Assembly (NCBI RefSeq): GCF_001424875.1
Contig: NZ_LMCT01000073.1
Span: 96,451-139,617 of the forward strand
Direction: 5' to 3'
DNA length: 43,167 bases
Source of the DNA: Kitasatospora sp. Root107
GTDB lineage: Bacteria; Actinomycetota; Actinomycetes; Streptomycetales; Streptomycetaceae
Shown: one piece after another, positions 24,299 to 32,193 of the stretch
How positions within the stretch are numbered: the first letter of the stretch is position 1
Layout of the letters: every line of letters begins with the position of its first letter
Position numbers and translations under genes: made by a program
Notes under the pieces: generated by a model
Databases searched by the model: none
Seen by the model: the letters and a program-made list of their open reading frames with translations, nothing else
Told to the model about the DNA's origin: nothing

Positions 24299-25297
24299 AT
24301 GCGTCGTCCTGTCCTTTCCCTTGCCCACACCTCGAGCCGGCTGCTGAGCGTCGCCGCCATCGCCGGGCTGCTGACCGCAGGTCAGTTCGCCGTACCCTCC
24401 TCGATCGGTGCGCTGGGTGTGCCGAGTGCCGCCGCGTGCGCCTCCGACCAGGCCGGGGAGAACGCCTCGGCCCGTCAGGTCAAGGGCGGTCACGCCGCCG
24501 AGCCGAACGCGCTGACCGACGCCCAGGCCAAGGCGATGGACGCCGACCTGAACGCGAAGGTCACCCAGCTGCGCAAGTCGGCGCAGGGTCAGCAGCTGCT
24601 CGCGGGCGGCTCGCTGGCGGCCACCAGCATCCCGGTCTACTTCCACGTGGTGCACAGCGGCACCACCGGGAAGCTCACCTCGACCGACATCAGCAAGCAG
24701 ATAGCCGTGCTGAACGCGGCCTACGGCGGCCAGGGCACCGGTAACACCGCGACCCCGTTCTCGTTCTCCCTGGTCGCCACCGACTACACCGACAACTCGA
24801 CCTGGTACAACGGCATCACGCCGGGCTCCACCGCCGAGAAGAGCATGAAGAGCACCCTGCGCAAGGGCGGCGCCAACGCGCTGAACATCTACACCGCCAA
24901 GCTCGGCCAGAGCCTGCTGGGCTGGGCCACCTTCCCGAGCTCCTACAACTCGAACCCGTCGGACGACGGCGTGGTCATGCTGGACGCCTCGCTGCCCGGC
25001 GGCTCGGCGACCAACTACAACGAGGGCGACACCGCCACCCACGAGGTCGGCCACTGGATGGGGCTCTACCACACCTTCCAGGGCGGCTGTAACGGCAACG
25101 GCGACTACGTCTCCGACACCCCCGCCGAGAAGAGCGCGGCCTTCGAGTGCCCGACCGGCCGGGACACCTGCACCAGCAAGCCGGGCCTGGACCCGATCAA
25201 GAACTTCATGGACTACACCTACGACTCCTGCATGACCCAGTTCACCCCGGGCCAGGTCACCCGGATGAACAACTCCTGGGCCTCGTACCGCGCCTGA
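24299..25297 (+). CDS. Secreted M43 (pappalysin-like) zinc metalloprotease
   Basis: 332 aa, ATG with AGGAGA upstream. A long Sec-type signal (to about residue 47) is followed by a propeptide-like region. The mature domain starts near IPVYFHVVHSG. The metzincin motif HEVGHWMGLYH gives three His ligands and the catalytic Glu; the Met-turn is NFMDYTYDSCM. Two Cys pairs are likely (GGCNGNG, FECPTGRDTC). M43 proteases of Streptomyces are secreted proteases of unknown targets. The 229-bp gap before the gene contains a GGTGTT/AACACC pair at 24114-24135 but no site I can name. Confidence 0.9.
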   Translation: MRRPVLSLAHTSSRLLSVAAIAGLLTAGQFAVPSSIGALGVPSAAACASDQAGENASARQVKGGHAAEPNALTDAQAKAMDADLNAKVTQLRKSAQGQQLLAGGSLAATSIPVYFHVVHSGTTGKLTSTDISKQIAVLNAAYGGQGTGNTATPFSFSLVATDYTDNSTWYNGITPGSTAEKSMKSTLRKGGANALNIYTAKLGQSLLGWATFPSSYNSNPSDDGVVMLDASLPGGSATNYNEGDTATHEVGHWMGLYHTFQGGCNGNGDYVSDTPAEKSAAFECPTGRDTCTSKPGLDPIKNFMDYTYDSCMTQFTPGQVTRMNNSWASYRA

Positions 25298-25309
25298 CCC
25301 TTCCTACGG

Positions 25310-25347
25310 CCGACGGGCGCCTCTCCTTCCGGAGGGGCGCCCGTCGG
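25310..25347 (+). terminator. Terminator after the M43 protease gene
   Basis: CCGACGGGCGCC and GGCGCCCGTCGG form a 12-bp outer stem with an inner CTCC/GGAG stem, followed by a T-rich TCGTTGTTCGTTT. It insulates the next unit. Confidence 0.85.
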
Positions 25348-25352
25348 TCGTT

Positions 25353-25396
25353 GTTCGTTTCCCGGCCTCTGGGCGGTCACCTTCGGCAGTCAGAGT
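25353..25396 (+). promoter_or_regulatory. PHO-box-like direct repeats before the tmpA-tmpB fusion
   Basis: Four contiguous 11-bp units start GTTCGTT (25353), GGCCTCT (25364), GGTCACC (25375) and GCAGTCA (25386). The third fits the Streptomyces PhoP consensus (G-T/G-TCACC) fully; the others fit in part. The run ends on the GntR-type operator. Confidence 0.5.
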
Positions 25397-25409
25397 TGTA
25401 TGTACAACT
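25394..25409. promoter_or_regulatory. AGTTG-N6-CAACT operator, copy 1
   Basis: AGTTGTATGTACAACT, a perfect 7-2-7 palindrome, 22 bp before the start of the fused oxygenase. The same arms and spacing occur at 28053 and 33276. The binder is probably the GntR protein encoded at 27100-27867. Confidence 0.65.
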
Positions 25410-25431
25410 TCTGCCTCAGGAGGACGTTCCG

Positions 25432-26997
25432 ATGACTCTCTCGCCGTACTGGCTGCGCGACAACTGCCCCTGCACCGACTGCCGCGACCCACGCACGGGG
25501 CAGAAGCTGTTCCAGATCACCGACCTGCCCGGCGATCTGACGATCGGTCACTCGGCGGAGGCCGACGGCGTGCTGGCGGTGGAGTGGTCGGACGGGCACT
25601 CCTCGCGCTACCCGGTCGACTTCCTCGCGGGAGACGGCGGTGACGACGGCCGGACCGAGCAGGGCAAGCCGCTCTGGGCCGTCGCGGACTTCGCGGGCGG
25701 GCTGCCGGAGGCGGACTGGTCCGCGTACGTGGCCGAACCGGCCGAGCGGGCAGCGGTGCTGGGCGCGGTGCGGCGGTTCGGCTTCGCGCTGCTGCGGGAG
25801 GTGCCGGCGGTCGAGCGGCAGGTGCTGGCGGTGGCCGGGACCTTCGGGTACGTCCGGGCGACCAACTACGGCGAGCTGTTCGACGTCCGGGTCGAGGCCG
25901 ATGCCAACAACCTGGCCTTCACCAACGTGGCGATCGCCCCGCACACCGACAACCCCTACCGCGACCCGGTGCCCACCCTGCAGCTGCTGCACTGCCTGCG
26001 CAACGAGTCCGAGGGCGGCGACTCCGGCCTGGTGGACGGCTTCCGGGCGGCGGCCACGCTGCGGGCCGAGCACCCGGCGGACTTCGCGGTGCTCACCGGT
26101 ACGCCGGTGCCGTTCGTGTTCCGCGACCGGGGCACCGAGCTGCGGGCCGACCGGCCGCTGATCGAGGTCGACCCGCTGGGGCGGATCCGCGAGGTGCGGT
26201 TCAACAACCGTTCCATCGGCACCCTGCGGGACGGTGACGTCGAGGCGTTCTACCGGGCGTACCGGCGGTTCGCGGAGATCACCCTGCGGCCTGAGCTGCA
26301 GCTGGAGTTCCGGCTCGGGCCCGGCGACTGCCTGATCTTCGACAACACCCGCCTGCTGCACGCCAGGACCGCCTTCGAGCAGGACGGCGCCCGGCACCTG
26401 CAGGGCTGCTACGCCGACCTGGACTCGCTCGCCTCCACGCTCGCGGTACTGGACCGGCGGGCCGCCGCGATCGACACGATCGCCGGGCTGTTCGCGGCCG
26501 AGGGTGCCGGGGAGTACCTCGGCGAGGCCGTCACGATGGCCGAGCACATGCTCCAGTGCGGCGCACTGGCCGAAGCGGCCGGCGCACCCGACCACCTGGT
26601 GGCCGCCGCCCTGCTGCACGACGTCGGCCACTTCGGCGGCTCCGGCCTGGAGCTGATGGCAGGTCAGGACAACCGGCACAGCCACACCGGTGCGGACTGG
26701 CTCGCGCGGTGGTTCGGCCCCGAGGTGACCGGCCCGATCCAGCTGCACGTGGCCGCCAAGCGGTACCTGTGTGCGGTGGATCCCAGCTACCTGGCGCTGC
26801 TCTCCGAGGCCTCGGTCTTCACCCTCCAGGTCCAGGGCGGGCCGATGACGGACGAGGAGGCCGCCACTTTCGCCGCCCTTCCGGGGGCCGCCGACGCAGT
26901 CACCGTCCGGCGCTGGGACGACCAGGCGAAGGACGCCGACGCGGTCACCCCGGACTTCGACCACTTCCGGCCGCTGCTGGCCCGCGTTCTGGGCTGA
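25432..26997 (+). CDS. TmpA-TmpB-like fused phosphonate oxygenase
   Basis: 521 aa, ATG with CAGGAGG 8 nt upstream. Residues 1-65 hold the Cys-rich DUF971-type domain (WLRDNCPCTDCRDP). Residues about 80-345 are a 2-oxoglutarate/Fe(II) oxygenase of the gamma-butyrobetaine hydroxylase family, with ligands His171, Asp173 and His310. Residues about 350-521 are a PhnZ/TmpB HD-type diiron oxygenase: Tyr362, Glu365, His372, His396-Asp397, His418, His439 and Asp496/497, spaced almost exactly as in PhnZ (Y24, E27, H34, H58-D59, H80, H104, D161). TmpA hydroxylates 2-trimethylaminoethylphosphonate and TmpB cleaves the product to glycine betaine and phosphate. In the systems I know these are separate proteins. 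The trimethylated substrate is inferred from the TmpA-type half. Confidence 0.82.
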   Translation: MTLSPYWLRDNCPCTDCRDPRTGQKLFQITDLPGDLTIGHSAEADGVLAVEWSDGHSSRYPVDFLAGDGGDDGRTEQGKPLWAVADFAGGLPEADWSAYVAEPAERAAVLGAVRRFGFALLREVPAVERQVLAVAGTFGYVRATNYGELFDVRVEADANNLAFTNVAIAPHTDNPYRDPVPTLQLLHCLRNESEGGDSGLVDGFRAAATLRAEHPADFAVLTGTPVPFVFRDRGTELRADRPLIEVDPLGRIREVRFNNRSIGTLRDGDVEAFYRAYRRFAEITLRPELQLEFRLGPGDCLIFDNTRLLHARTAFEQDGARHLQGCYADLDSLASTLAVLDRRAAAIDTIAGLFAAEGAGEYLGEAVTMAEHMLQCGALAEAAGAPDHLVAAALLHDVGHFGGSGLELMAGQDNRHSHTGADWLARWFGPEVTGPIQLHVAAKRYLCAVDPSYLALLSEASVFTLQVQGGPMTDEEAATFAALPGAADAVTVRRWDDQAKDADAVTPDFDHFRPLLARVLG

Positions 26998-27026
26998 GCT
27001 TGCGCAGGTGCTCAGGTATCTACGGT

Positions 27027-27090
27027 CAGGGGCTCGGGGAACTGCGAGGAGATCTGGCGTGCGGGTCATTGCGAAAGTGCCTGACCATGC
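27027..27090. repeat. Dispersed intergenic repeat, copy 2 (left part only)
   Basis: Begins with the same CAGGGGCTCGGGG end (27027-27039), and its core includes CGAAAGTGCCTGACCAT at 27072-27088, identical to copy 1 at 11117-11133. It lacks the inserted GC hairpin of copy 1 and the right-hand inverted end. It lies between the 3' ends of the fused oxygenase and the GntR gene. Confidence 0.7.
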
Positions 27091-27099
27091 ACAGTGTGC

Positions 27100-27867
27100 C
27101 TAGTCGCTCTCGCGGGCGTGGCGTGAAAGAGCGGAGGAGGCCAGCGAGTTGTGGATGCTGAAGGCGACCGTGCCGGGGAGGTAACGGTCCTGGGACCACT
27201 CGACCGGGGTGCCGGTGGGGTCGGTGGTTCGGCGCTTCTCGCGGAGCAGGGGGCTGCCGCGGCGGCAGGTGAGGAGGCGGGCGTCGTCGGCGTTGGCGGC
27301 GACCACGTCGATGGTGTGGTCGGCGTCGGTGAAGAGGATGCCGTGTTCGCGCAGGGGCTCGGTGTGGGAGACCACGTCCGGGGGGAGCTGGGCGACCAAC
27401 TCACCGACCAGGGGTGGGTAGACCGTTCGTTCCACCATCACGGGAGTGCCGGAGAGGGTGCGCAGCCGGAGCGTCACGTAGACCTCGGAGCCGGGCTCCA
27501 GGCGGAGCTGTTCGCGTTCGGCGGCGTCGGCGGGGCGGCGGACCAGGGACTCCAGCCGGCCGCCGGGCTCCTCGCCCATCGAGCGGGCCCAGTGGGTGAA
27601 GGAGAGCAGTTCGGAGAAGCTCTGCACCCGGGCGGTGCCGAGCACCACCCGGCGGGTGCCGCGACGGGAGGTGACCAGTCCGTCGGCGCGCAGCACGGCC
27701 AGGGCCTGGCGGACGGTGCCCCGGGAGACGCTGTACTGCTCGGCCAGGGCGCCCTCGGCGGGCAGCCGGCCGGCGTCGCCGTAGGAGCCGGAGGTGATGG
27801 CTTCCCGCAGGTCGGCGGCCACCTTGCGGTAGAGCGAGCCGGCGGCGCGGTCCTGGTCGAGTGCCAC
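27100..27867 (-). CDS. GntR/HutC-family regulator, probably of phosphonate use
   Basis: 255 aa from the GTG at 27867. The winged-helix domain is at residues about 10-78 (LYRKVAADLREAITSGSYGDAGRLPAEGALAEQYSVSRGTVRQALAVLRADGLV). The C-terminal part is a UTRA effector domain (YVTLRLRTLSGTPVMVERTVYPP...). PhnF/PhnR-type GntR proteins commonly control phosphonate uptake genes. It is divergent from the aminoethylphosphonate-type ABC operon, and the palindrome at 28051-28072 lies between them. It probably binds AGTTG-N6-CAACT at three promoters and responds to the substrate or to an intermediate. Ligand and mode (repressor or activator) cannot be read from sequence. Confidence 0.85.
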   Translation of the reverse strand: MALDQDRAAGSLYRKVAADLREAITSGSYGDAGRLPAEGALAEQYSVSRGTVRQALAVLRADGLVTSRRGTRRVVLGTARVQSFSELLSFTHWARSMGEEPGGRLESLVRRPADAAEREQLRLEPGSEVYVTLRLRTLSGTPVMVERTVYPPLVGELVAQLPPDVVSHTEPLREHGILFTDADHTIDVVAANADDARLLTCRRGSPLLREKRRTTDPTGTPVEWSQDRYLPGTVAFSIHNSLASSALSRHARESD

Positions 27868-28005
27868 GTGCGTCAAAGTCCTTCCCTGCGCGGTGTCCTG
27901 TCCACCCAGATGGTGCACGGACGCCACCGACTGTAGCCGCTGCTGATCACCACGCAGGGGTCGGACGACACCGTTCCCGCAGCCGCCCCCTGTACTGGGC
28001 CATCC

Positions 28006-28027
28006 GTTCACCTTCTCGTCACCGGAC
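28006..28027 (+). promoter_or_regulatory. PHO box before the phosphonate ABC operon
   Basis: GTTCACC-N4-CGTCACC-N4, two contiguous 11-bp PhoP direct-repeat units that match the Streptomyces consensus almost perfectly. A TACTTA that could be a -10 follows at about 28035. This supports PhoP activation under phosphate limitation. Confidence 0.65.
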
Positions 28028-28050
28028 TCCGGCGTACTTACCTCCGGCAG

Positions 28051-28072
28051 CCAAGTTGGCTGGCCAACTTGG
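28051..28072. promoter_or_regulatory. AGTTG-N6-CAACT operator, copy 2
   Basis: A perfect palindrome with 10-bp arms (CCAAGTTGGC and GCCAACTTGG) around TG. It lies 24 bp past the PHO box and 56 bp before the binding-protein gene, between the divergent GntR and ABC genes. Confidence 0.75.
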
Positions 28073-28128
28073 CACAGCGTCAGCTGGCCCCCTCCCTCGC
28101 GAACTCCCCTTCCTCAGGAGATCCACCC

Positions 28129-29301
28129 GTGATCACGCACCGCTCCCGTGCCGCCGCCCTCGCGGCCGTGCTGACCGCCGCCGCGCTCTCCCTGTCGGCC
28201 TGCGGCTCGGCCGGCTCGACCGCCAAGTCCGGTGACGCCGCCCCGAAGGCGGGCACCAAGGAGGCCAAGGACGCCGCCTCCGCAGCCGACCTCGGCGGCA
28301 TGGACGCCCTGATCGCCGCCGCCAAGAAGGAGGGCAAGCTGCACGTCATCACGCTGCCCCGGGACTGGGCGAACTACGGCAAGATCATCGACGGCTTCAA
28401 GGCCAAGTACGGCATTGAGGTCGAGGAGGAGAACCCGGACGGCTCCAGCCAGGACGAGATCAACGCGATCACCTCCCGCAAGGGCCAGGACCGCGCCCCC
28501 GACGTGGTCGACCTGGGCAGCGCCTTCGCCATCCAGGCGGTCAAGGACGGCCTGCTGGCCCCGTACAAGGTGGCCACCTTCGACAAGGTCGCCGAGACCA
28601 TGAAGGACCCGAGCGGCGCCCGGGTGAACGACTACGGCGGCTACATCTCGATCGGCTGCGACGCCAAGAAGATCCCGAACTGCCCGAAGACCTTCGCCGA
28701 CCTGCTCAAGCCCGAGTACAAGGGCAAGGTCGCGCTGAACGGCAACCCGACCAAGTCCGGCTCGGCCTTCGGTGGCGTCATGGCGGCCGCGCTGGCCAAC
28801 GGCGGTTCGCTGGACAACATCCAGCCCGGCATCGACTTCTTCGGCAAGCTGAAGGCGTCCGGCAACTTCAACCCGGTCGAGTCCACCCCGGCCACCATCG
28901 AGAAGGGTGAGACCCCGATCTCGATCGACTGGTCCTACCTGAACGCCGGCTACACCGACCAGTTCAAGCCCAAGGGCATCGAGTGGCAGGTCGCGATCCC
29001 GGCCGACGGCAGCTACGCCCAGTACTACAACCAGGGCATCAACAAGTTCGCCCCGCACCCGGCGGCCGCCCGCCTGTGGCAGGAGTACCTGTTCAGCGTC
29101 GAGGGCCAGAACCTCTTCCTGGGCGGCTACGCCAACCCGGCGCAGTTCGAGGCGCTGAAGAAGGACGGCACCCTGGACACCGCCGCCGCGGCGAAGCTGC
29201 CCGTGATCGAGAAGCCGTTCACCGTCTTCCCGACCCCGGAGCAGATCACGGCCGCGAAGAAGGTCGTGACCGAGAACTGGACCAAGGCGATCGCGGGCTG
29301 A
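28129..29301 (+). CDS. 2-aminoethylphosphonate-type ABC binding lipoprotein
   Basis: 390 aa, GTG with CAGGAG 8 nt upstream. The lipoprotein signal ends in LSLSAC (Cys25). A charged Lys/Ala linker follows, then a type 2 periplasmic-binding fold like the iron(III)/aminoethylphosphonate cluster: LHVITLPRDWANYGKIIDGFKAKYGIEV, DVVDLGSAFAIQAVKDGLLAPY, LLKPEYKGKVALNGNPTKSG and ISIDWSYLNAGY. It captures the substrate outside the cell. The context (C-P oxygenase, GntR, PHO box) favours an organophosphonate, perhaps a quaternary-amine one, over iron. Aromatic residues for a trimethylammonium cage could be tested by modelling. Confidence 0.85.
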   Translation: MITHRSRAAALAAVLTAAALSLSACGSAGSTAKSGDAAPKAGTKEAKDAASAADLGGMDALIAAAKKEGKLHVITLPRDWANYGKIIDGFKAKYGIEVEEENPDGSSQDEINAITSRKGQDRAPDVVDLGSAFAIQAVKDGLLAPYKVATFDKVAETMKDPSGARVNDYGGYISIGCDAKKIPNCPKTFADLLKPEYKGKVALNGNPTKSGSAFGGVMAAALANGGSLDNIQPGIDFFGKLKASGNFNPVESTPATIEKGETPISIDWSYLNAGYTDQFKPKGIEWQVAIPADGSYAQYYNQGINKFAPHPAAARLWQEYLFSVEGQNLFLGGYANPAQFEALKKDGTLDTAAAAKLPVIEKPFTVFPTPEQITAAKKVVTENWTKAIAG

Positions 29302-29309
29302 TCACCGAA

Positions 29310-30266
29310 ATGACCACGGCTCCCACCCCGGTGCCGACCCCCGCCGCCACTGAGATGATCAGTGGCGGCGCGGGGGTCCGCACCGCAACTCCCGTCCCCC
29401 GCAAGCGTGTCCGGTCGCTGCGCCGCCTCGGCGGCTCCTGGCTGGCCACCGTCCCGCTGCTGCTGTTCTTCCTGGTCGGCTTCGGCCTGCCGGCCGTCGC
29501 GATCGTGGTCGGCGCGTTCACCGCCTCCAGCGACGCCGAGGCCGGCGCCGGGGAGTTCACCACGGCGAACCTCACCGACTCGGTCCAGGGCGCGTACCAG
29601 ACCGCCCTGTGGAGCAGCGTCAAGCTCTCCGCGCTGACCGCGCTGCTCGCCACCCTGATCGGCCTGCCGATCGCCCAGGCGGTCGTCACCTCCCGGTTCC
29701 GCGCGCTGCGCGAGGCGGTGCTCACCGCCTCCGGTGTGCTGGCCAACTTCGGCGGCCTGCCGCTGGCCTTCGCCTTCGTCGCCACCCTCGGCAACGCCGG
29801 TGAGATCACCGAGATGTTCGACCTGACCGACCACGGCTGGTCGCTCTACTCGTTCACCGGCCTGACCGTGGTGTACCTGTACTTCCTGGTGCCGCTGATG
29901 GTGCTCACCGTCACCCCGGCGCTGGACGGCCTGCGGGTGCAGTGGCGCGAGGCCGCGCAGAACAACCGGGCCACCGGCTTCCAGTACTGGCGGCACGTCG
30001 CGCTGCCGATCCTGTTCCCCTCGCTGCTCGGCGGCTTCGTGCTGCTGTTCGGCAGCGCCTTCGCCGCGTACGCCACGGCGGCCGCGATGGTCGGCGCCAC
30101 CGTGCCGCTGATCAGCCGTTCGATCGCGGACGCGCTCTCCGGCAACGTGCTGGTCGGGCAGGGCAACCTGGCGCTCGCGCTCAGCCTGGACATGATCCTG
30201 GTCGCCGTCCTGGTGATGGCCGTCTATCTCCCCCTCCAGCGCCGGAGCGCCCGATGGCTCAGCTGA
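29310..30266 (+). CDS. Phosphonate-type ABC permease 1
   Basis: 318 aa, ATG 8 bp after the binding-protein stop. A soluble head of about 50 residues rich in Pro/Thr/Ala precedes six membrane spans. The segment QWREAAQNNRATGFQYWRHVALPILFPSLLGG is its EAA loop. It matches the PhnU-like permeases of aminoethylphosphonate importers. It overlaps the next permease by 13 bp, so the two are translationally coupled and form the channel together. Confidence 0.87.
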   Translation: MTTAPTPVPTPAATEMISGGAGVRTATPVPRKRVRSLRRLGGSWLATVPLLLFFLVGFGLPAVAIVVGAFTASSDAEAGAGEFTTANLTDSVQGAYQTALWSSVKLSALTALLATLIGLPIAQAVVTSRFRALREAVLTASGVLANFGGLPLAFAFVATLGNAGEITEMFDLTDHGWSLYSFTGLTVVYLYFLVPLMVLTVTPALDGLRVQWREAAQNNRATGFQYWRHVALPILFPSLLGGFVLLFGSAFAAYATAAAMVGATVPLISRSIADALSGNVLVGQGNLALALSLDMILVAVLVMAVYLPLQRRSARWLS

Positions 30267-31078
30267 TCTCTCGTCTGCGCCTGTGGCGCGGCCTCGTCCT
30301 GCTGCTGGCCGGGGTGTACTTCCTGGTGCCGATGGGGGCCTCGGTCTGGTTCTCCCTCGACACCAACCACGGCATCGACTTCGCCGCCTACACCGGCCTG
30401 TTGAGCGCGCCGGGCTTCACCGACAGCCTGGTGCTCACGCTCGAGCTGGCCGCCGTCACCGTCGTGGTGCTGCTGCTCCTGCTGGTGCCCGCGCTGATCG
30501 CGGTCCGGCTCGGCTCGCCCCGGCTGCGCGCGGTGCTCGAAGTGGTCTGCACGCTCCCGCTGGTGGTGCCCCCGGTGGCACTCACCGCCGGTCTGATCGG
30601 GGTGCTGCGCTGGGGCCCGGACTACCTGATGGACACTCCGTTCTTCCAGACCATGGTGTTCATCCAGGACCCGAAGTTCCCGCTGGTGCTGGTGATCGCG
30701 TACGTGCTGATGTCGCTGCCGCTGGCCTACCGGGCGCTGGACGCCGGGCTGCGCGCGGTGGACGTCCGCACCCTGGTCGAGGCCGCCCGCAACTGCGGGG
30801 CGAGCTGGCCGCGCGCGGTGCTGACGGTCGTGCTGCCGAACCTGCGCGGCGCGCTGCTGAACGCCTCCTTCCTGACCCTGGCGCTGGTCCTCGGCGAGTT
30901 CACCGCCTCTTCGATCCTGGGCTACCAGCCCTTCGCGGTCTGGATCTACACCGTCGGCAACAGCCAGGGCCAGATGTCCGTCGCGGTCTCGGTGCTGAGC
31001 CTGCTGATCACCTGGGTGCTGCTGCTCCTGCTGTCCACGGCCGGCCGTGAGCGGCGCCGGAACACCACCACCCACTGA
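30254..31078 (+). CDS. Phosphonate-type ABC permease 2
   Basis: 274 aa, starting inside the preceding gene. It has six membrane spans and the EAA loop TLVEAARNCGASWPRAVLTVVLPNLRGALLN. The final spans include FLTLALVLGEFTASSILGYQPF, typical of PhnV/spermidine-type permeases. It completes the import channel with the previous gene and the ATPase encoded 20 bp downstream. Confidence 0.87.
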   Translation: MAQLISRLRLWRGLVLLLAGVYFLVPMGASVWFSLDTNHGIDFAAYTGLLSAPGFTDSLVLTLELAAVTVVVLLLLLVPALIAVRLGSPRLRAVLEVVCTLPLVVPPVALTAGLIGVLRWGPDYLMDTPFFQTMVFIQDPKFPLVLVIAYVLMSLPLAYRALDAGLRAVDVRTLVEAARNCGASWPRAVLTVVLPNLRGALLNASFLTLALVLGEFTASSILGYQPFAVWIYTVGNSQGQMSVAVSVLSLLITWVLLLLLSTAGRERRRNTTTH

Positions 31079-31098
31079 ATTCTGCGGAGACAACCCCC

Positions 31099-32172
31099 AT
31101 GAGCACCACCACTGTTGACAAGAAGACGGCCGTCGGCGCCACCGTCGAGTTCAAGGCGCTGCGCCGGTCCTTCGGGGTCACCACCGCGCTGGACGGCCTG
31201 GACCTGACCATCAACCCGGGCGAGCTGGTGGCCCTGCTGGGCCCGTCCGGCTGCGGCAAGACCACCGCGCTGCGCATCCTGGCCGGCTTCGAGTCGCACG
31301 ACTCGGGCCAGGTGCTGGTGGACGGCGAGGACATCACCGGGGTGCCCGCGCACCGCCGGGACGCCGGCATGGTGTTCCAGTCCTACAGCCTCTTCCCGCA
31401 CCTGAGCGCCGCCGACAACGTGGCCTTCGGCCTGCGGATGCGCGGTGCCGGCAAGGCCGAACGCCGCCGCCGCGCCCAGGAGTTGCTGGAGCTGGTCGGC
31501 CTGCCGCAGCACGCCGACCGCTACCCGCACCAGCTCTCCGGCGGTCAGCAGCAGCGGATCGCGCTGGCCCGCGCGCTGGCCCTGCAGCCGCGCGTGCTGC
31601 TGCTGGACGAGCCGCTCTCCGCACTGGACGCCAAGGTCCGGCTGAACCTGCGGGACGAGATCCGCCGCCTGCAGCAGGAGTTGGGCATCACCACCCTGTT
31701 CGTGACGCATGATCAGGAGGAGGCGCTGTCGATGGCCGACCGGGTCGCTGTGCTGCGGGCCGGCCGCCTGGAGCAGTGCGCCACCCCGTCCGAGCTGTAC
31801 GCCCGTCCGGCCACCGCGTTCGTCGCGGAGTTCGTCGGCACCATGAGCCGGATCCCGTGCGTCCGCTCCGGCGACTCCGTGGTGCTGCTCGGCCGGCCCT
31901 TCGCGGTGGACGGCACGCTGCCCTACGACGGCGAACTCGACGTCCTGGTCCGGCCGGAGAACGTCGGCCTGACCGCCTCGGCGACCGGCCCCGCGCTGGT
32001 GGTGTCCGCCTCGTTCCTGGGCAGCGTCACCCGGCTGACCGTACGGTTGGCCGACGGCACCGAGGTGAAGGCCGACCTGCCGACCGAGGCGGCCGCCGCG
32101 CTGCCGATCGGCAGCAACGCCGAACTCACCCTGCCCGACCGCCCGGTGCTGGTCGACCGCCGCACCGCCTGA
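31099..32172 (+). CDS. Phosphonate-type ABC ATPase
   Basis: 357 aa. All ABC motifs are intact: Walker A GPSGCGKT (about residue 50), Q-loop MVFQSYSLFPH, signature LSGGQQQR, Walker B LLLDEPLSALD and H-loop FVTHDQEEAL. A TOBE-type domain follows (LVRPENVGLTAS...). It resembles the PhnT/PotA/FbpC group. Unlike the galactoside importer upstream, this operon carries its own ATPase. Confidence 0.92.
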   Translation: MSTTTVDKKTAVGATVEFKALRRSFGVTTALDGLDLTINPGELVALLGPSGCGKTTALRILAGFESHDSGQVLVDGEDITGVPAHRRDAGMVFQSYSLFPHLSAADNVAFGLRMRGAGKAERRRRAQELLELVGLPQHADRYPHQLSGGQQQRIALARALALQPRVLLLDEPLSALDAKVRLNLRDEIRRLQQELGITTLFVTHDQEEALSMADRVAVLRAGRLEQCATPSELYARPATAFVAEFVGTMSRIPCVRSGDSVVLLGRPFAVDGTLPYDGELDVLVRPENVGLTASATGPALVVSASFLGSVTRLTVRLADGTEVKADLPTEAAAALPIGSNAELTLPDRPVLVDRRTA

Positions 32173-32193
32173 TCCACCACCGAAGGTACCGCC

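Noticed and set aside
28114..29058. Minus-strand frame opposite the phosphonate binding-protein gene
   Set aside because: Val/Gly/Leu-rich shadow without a start site or motif.
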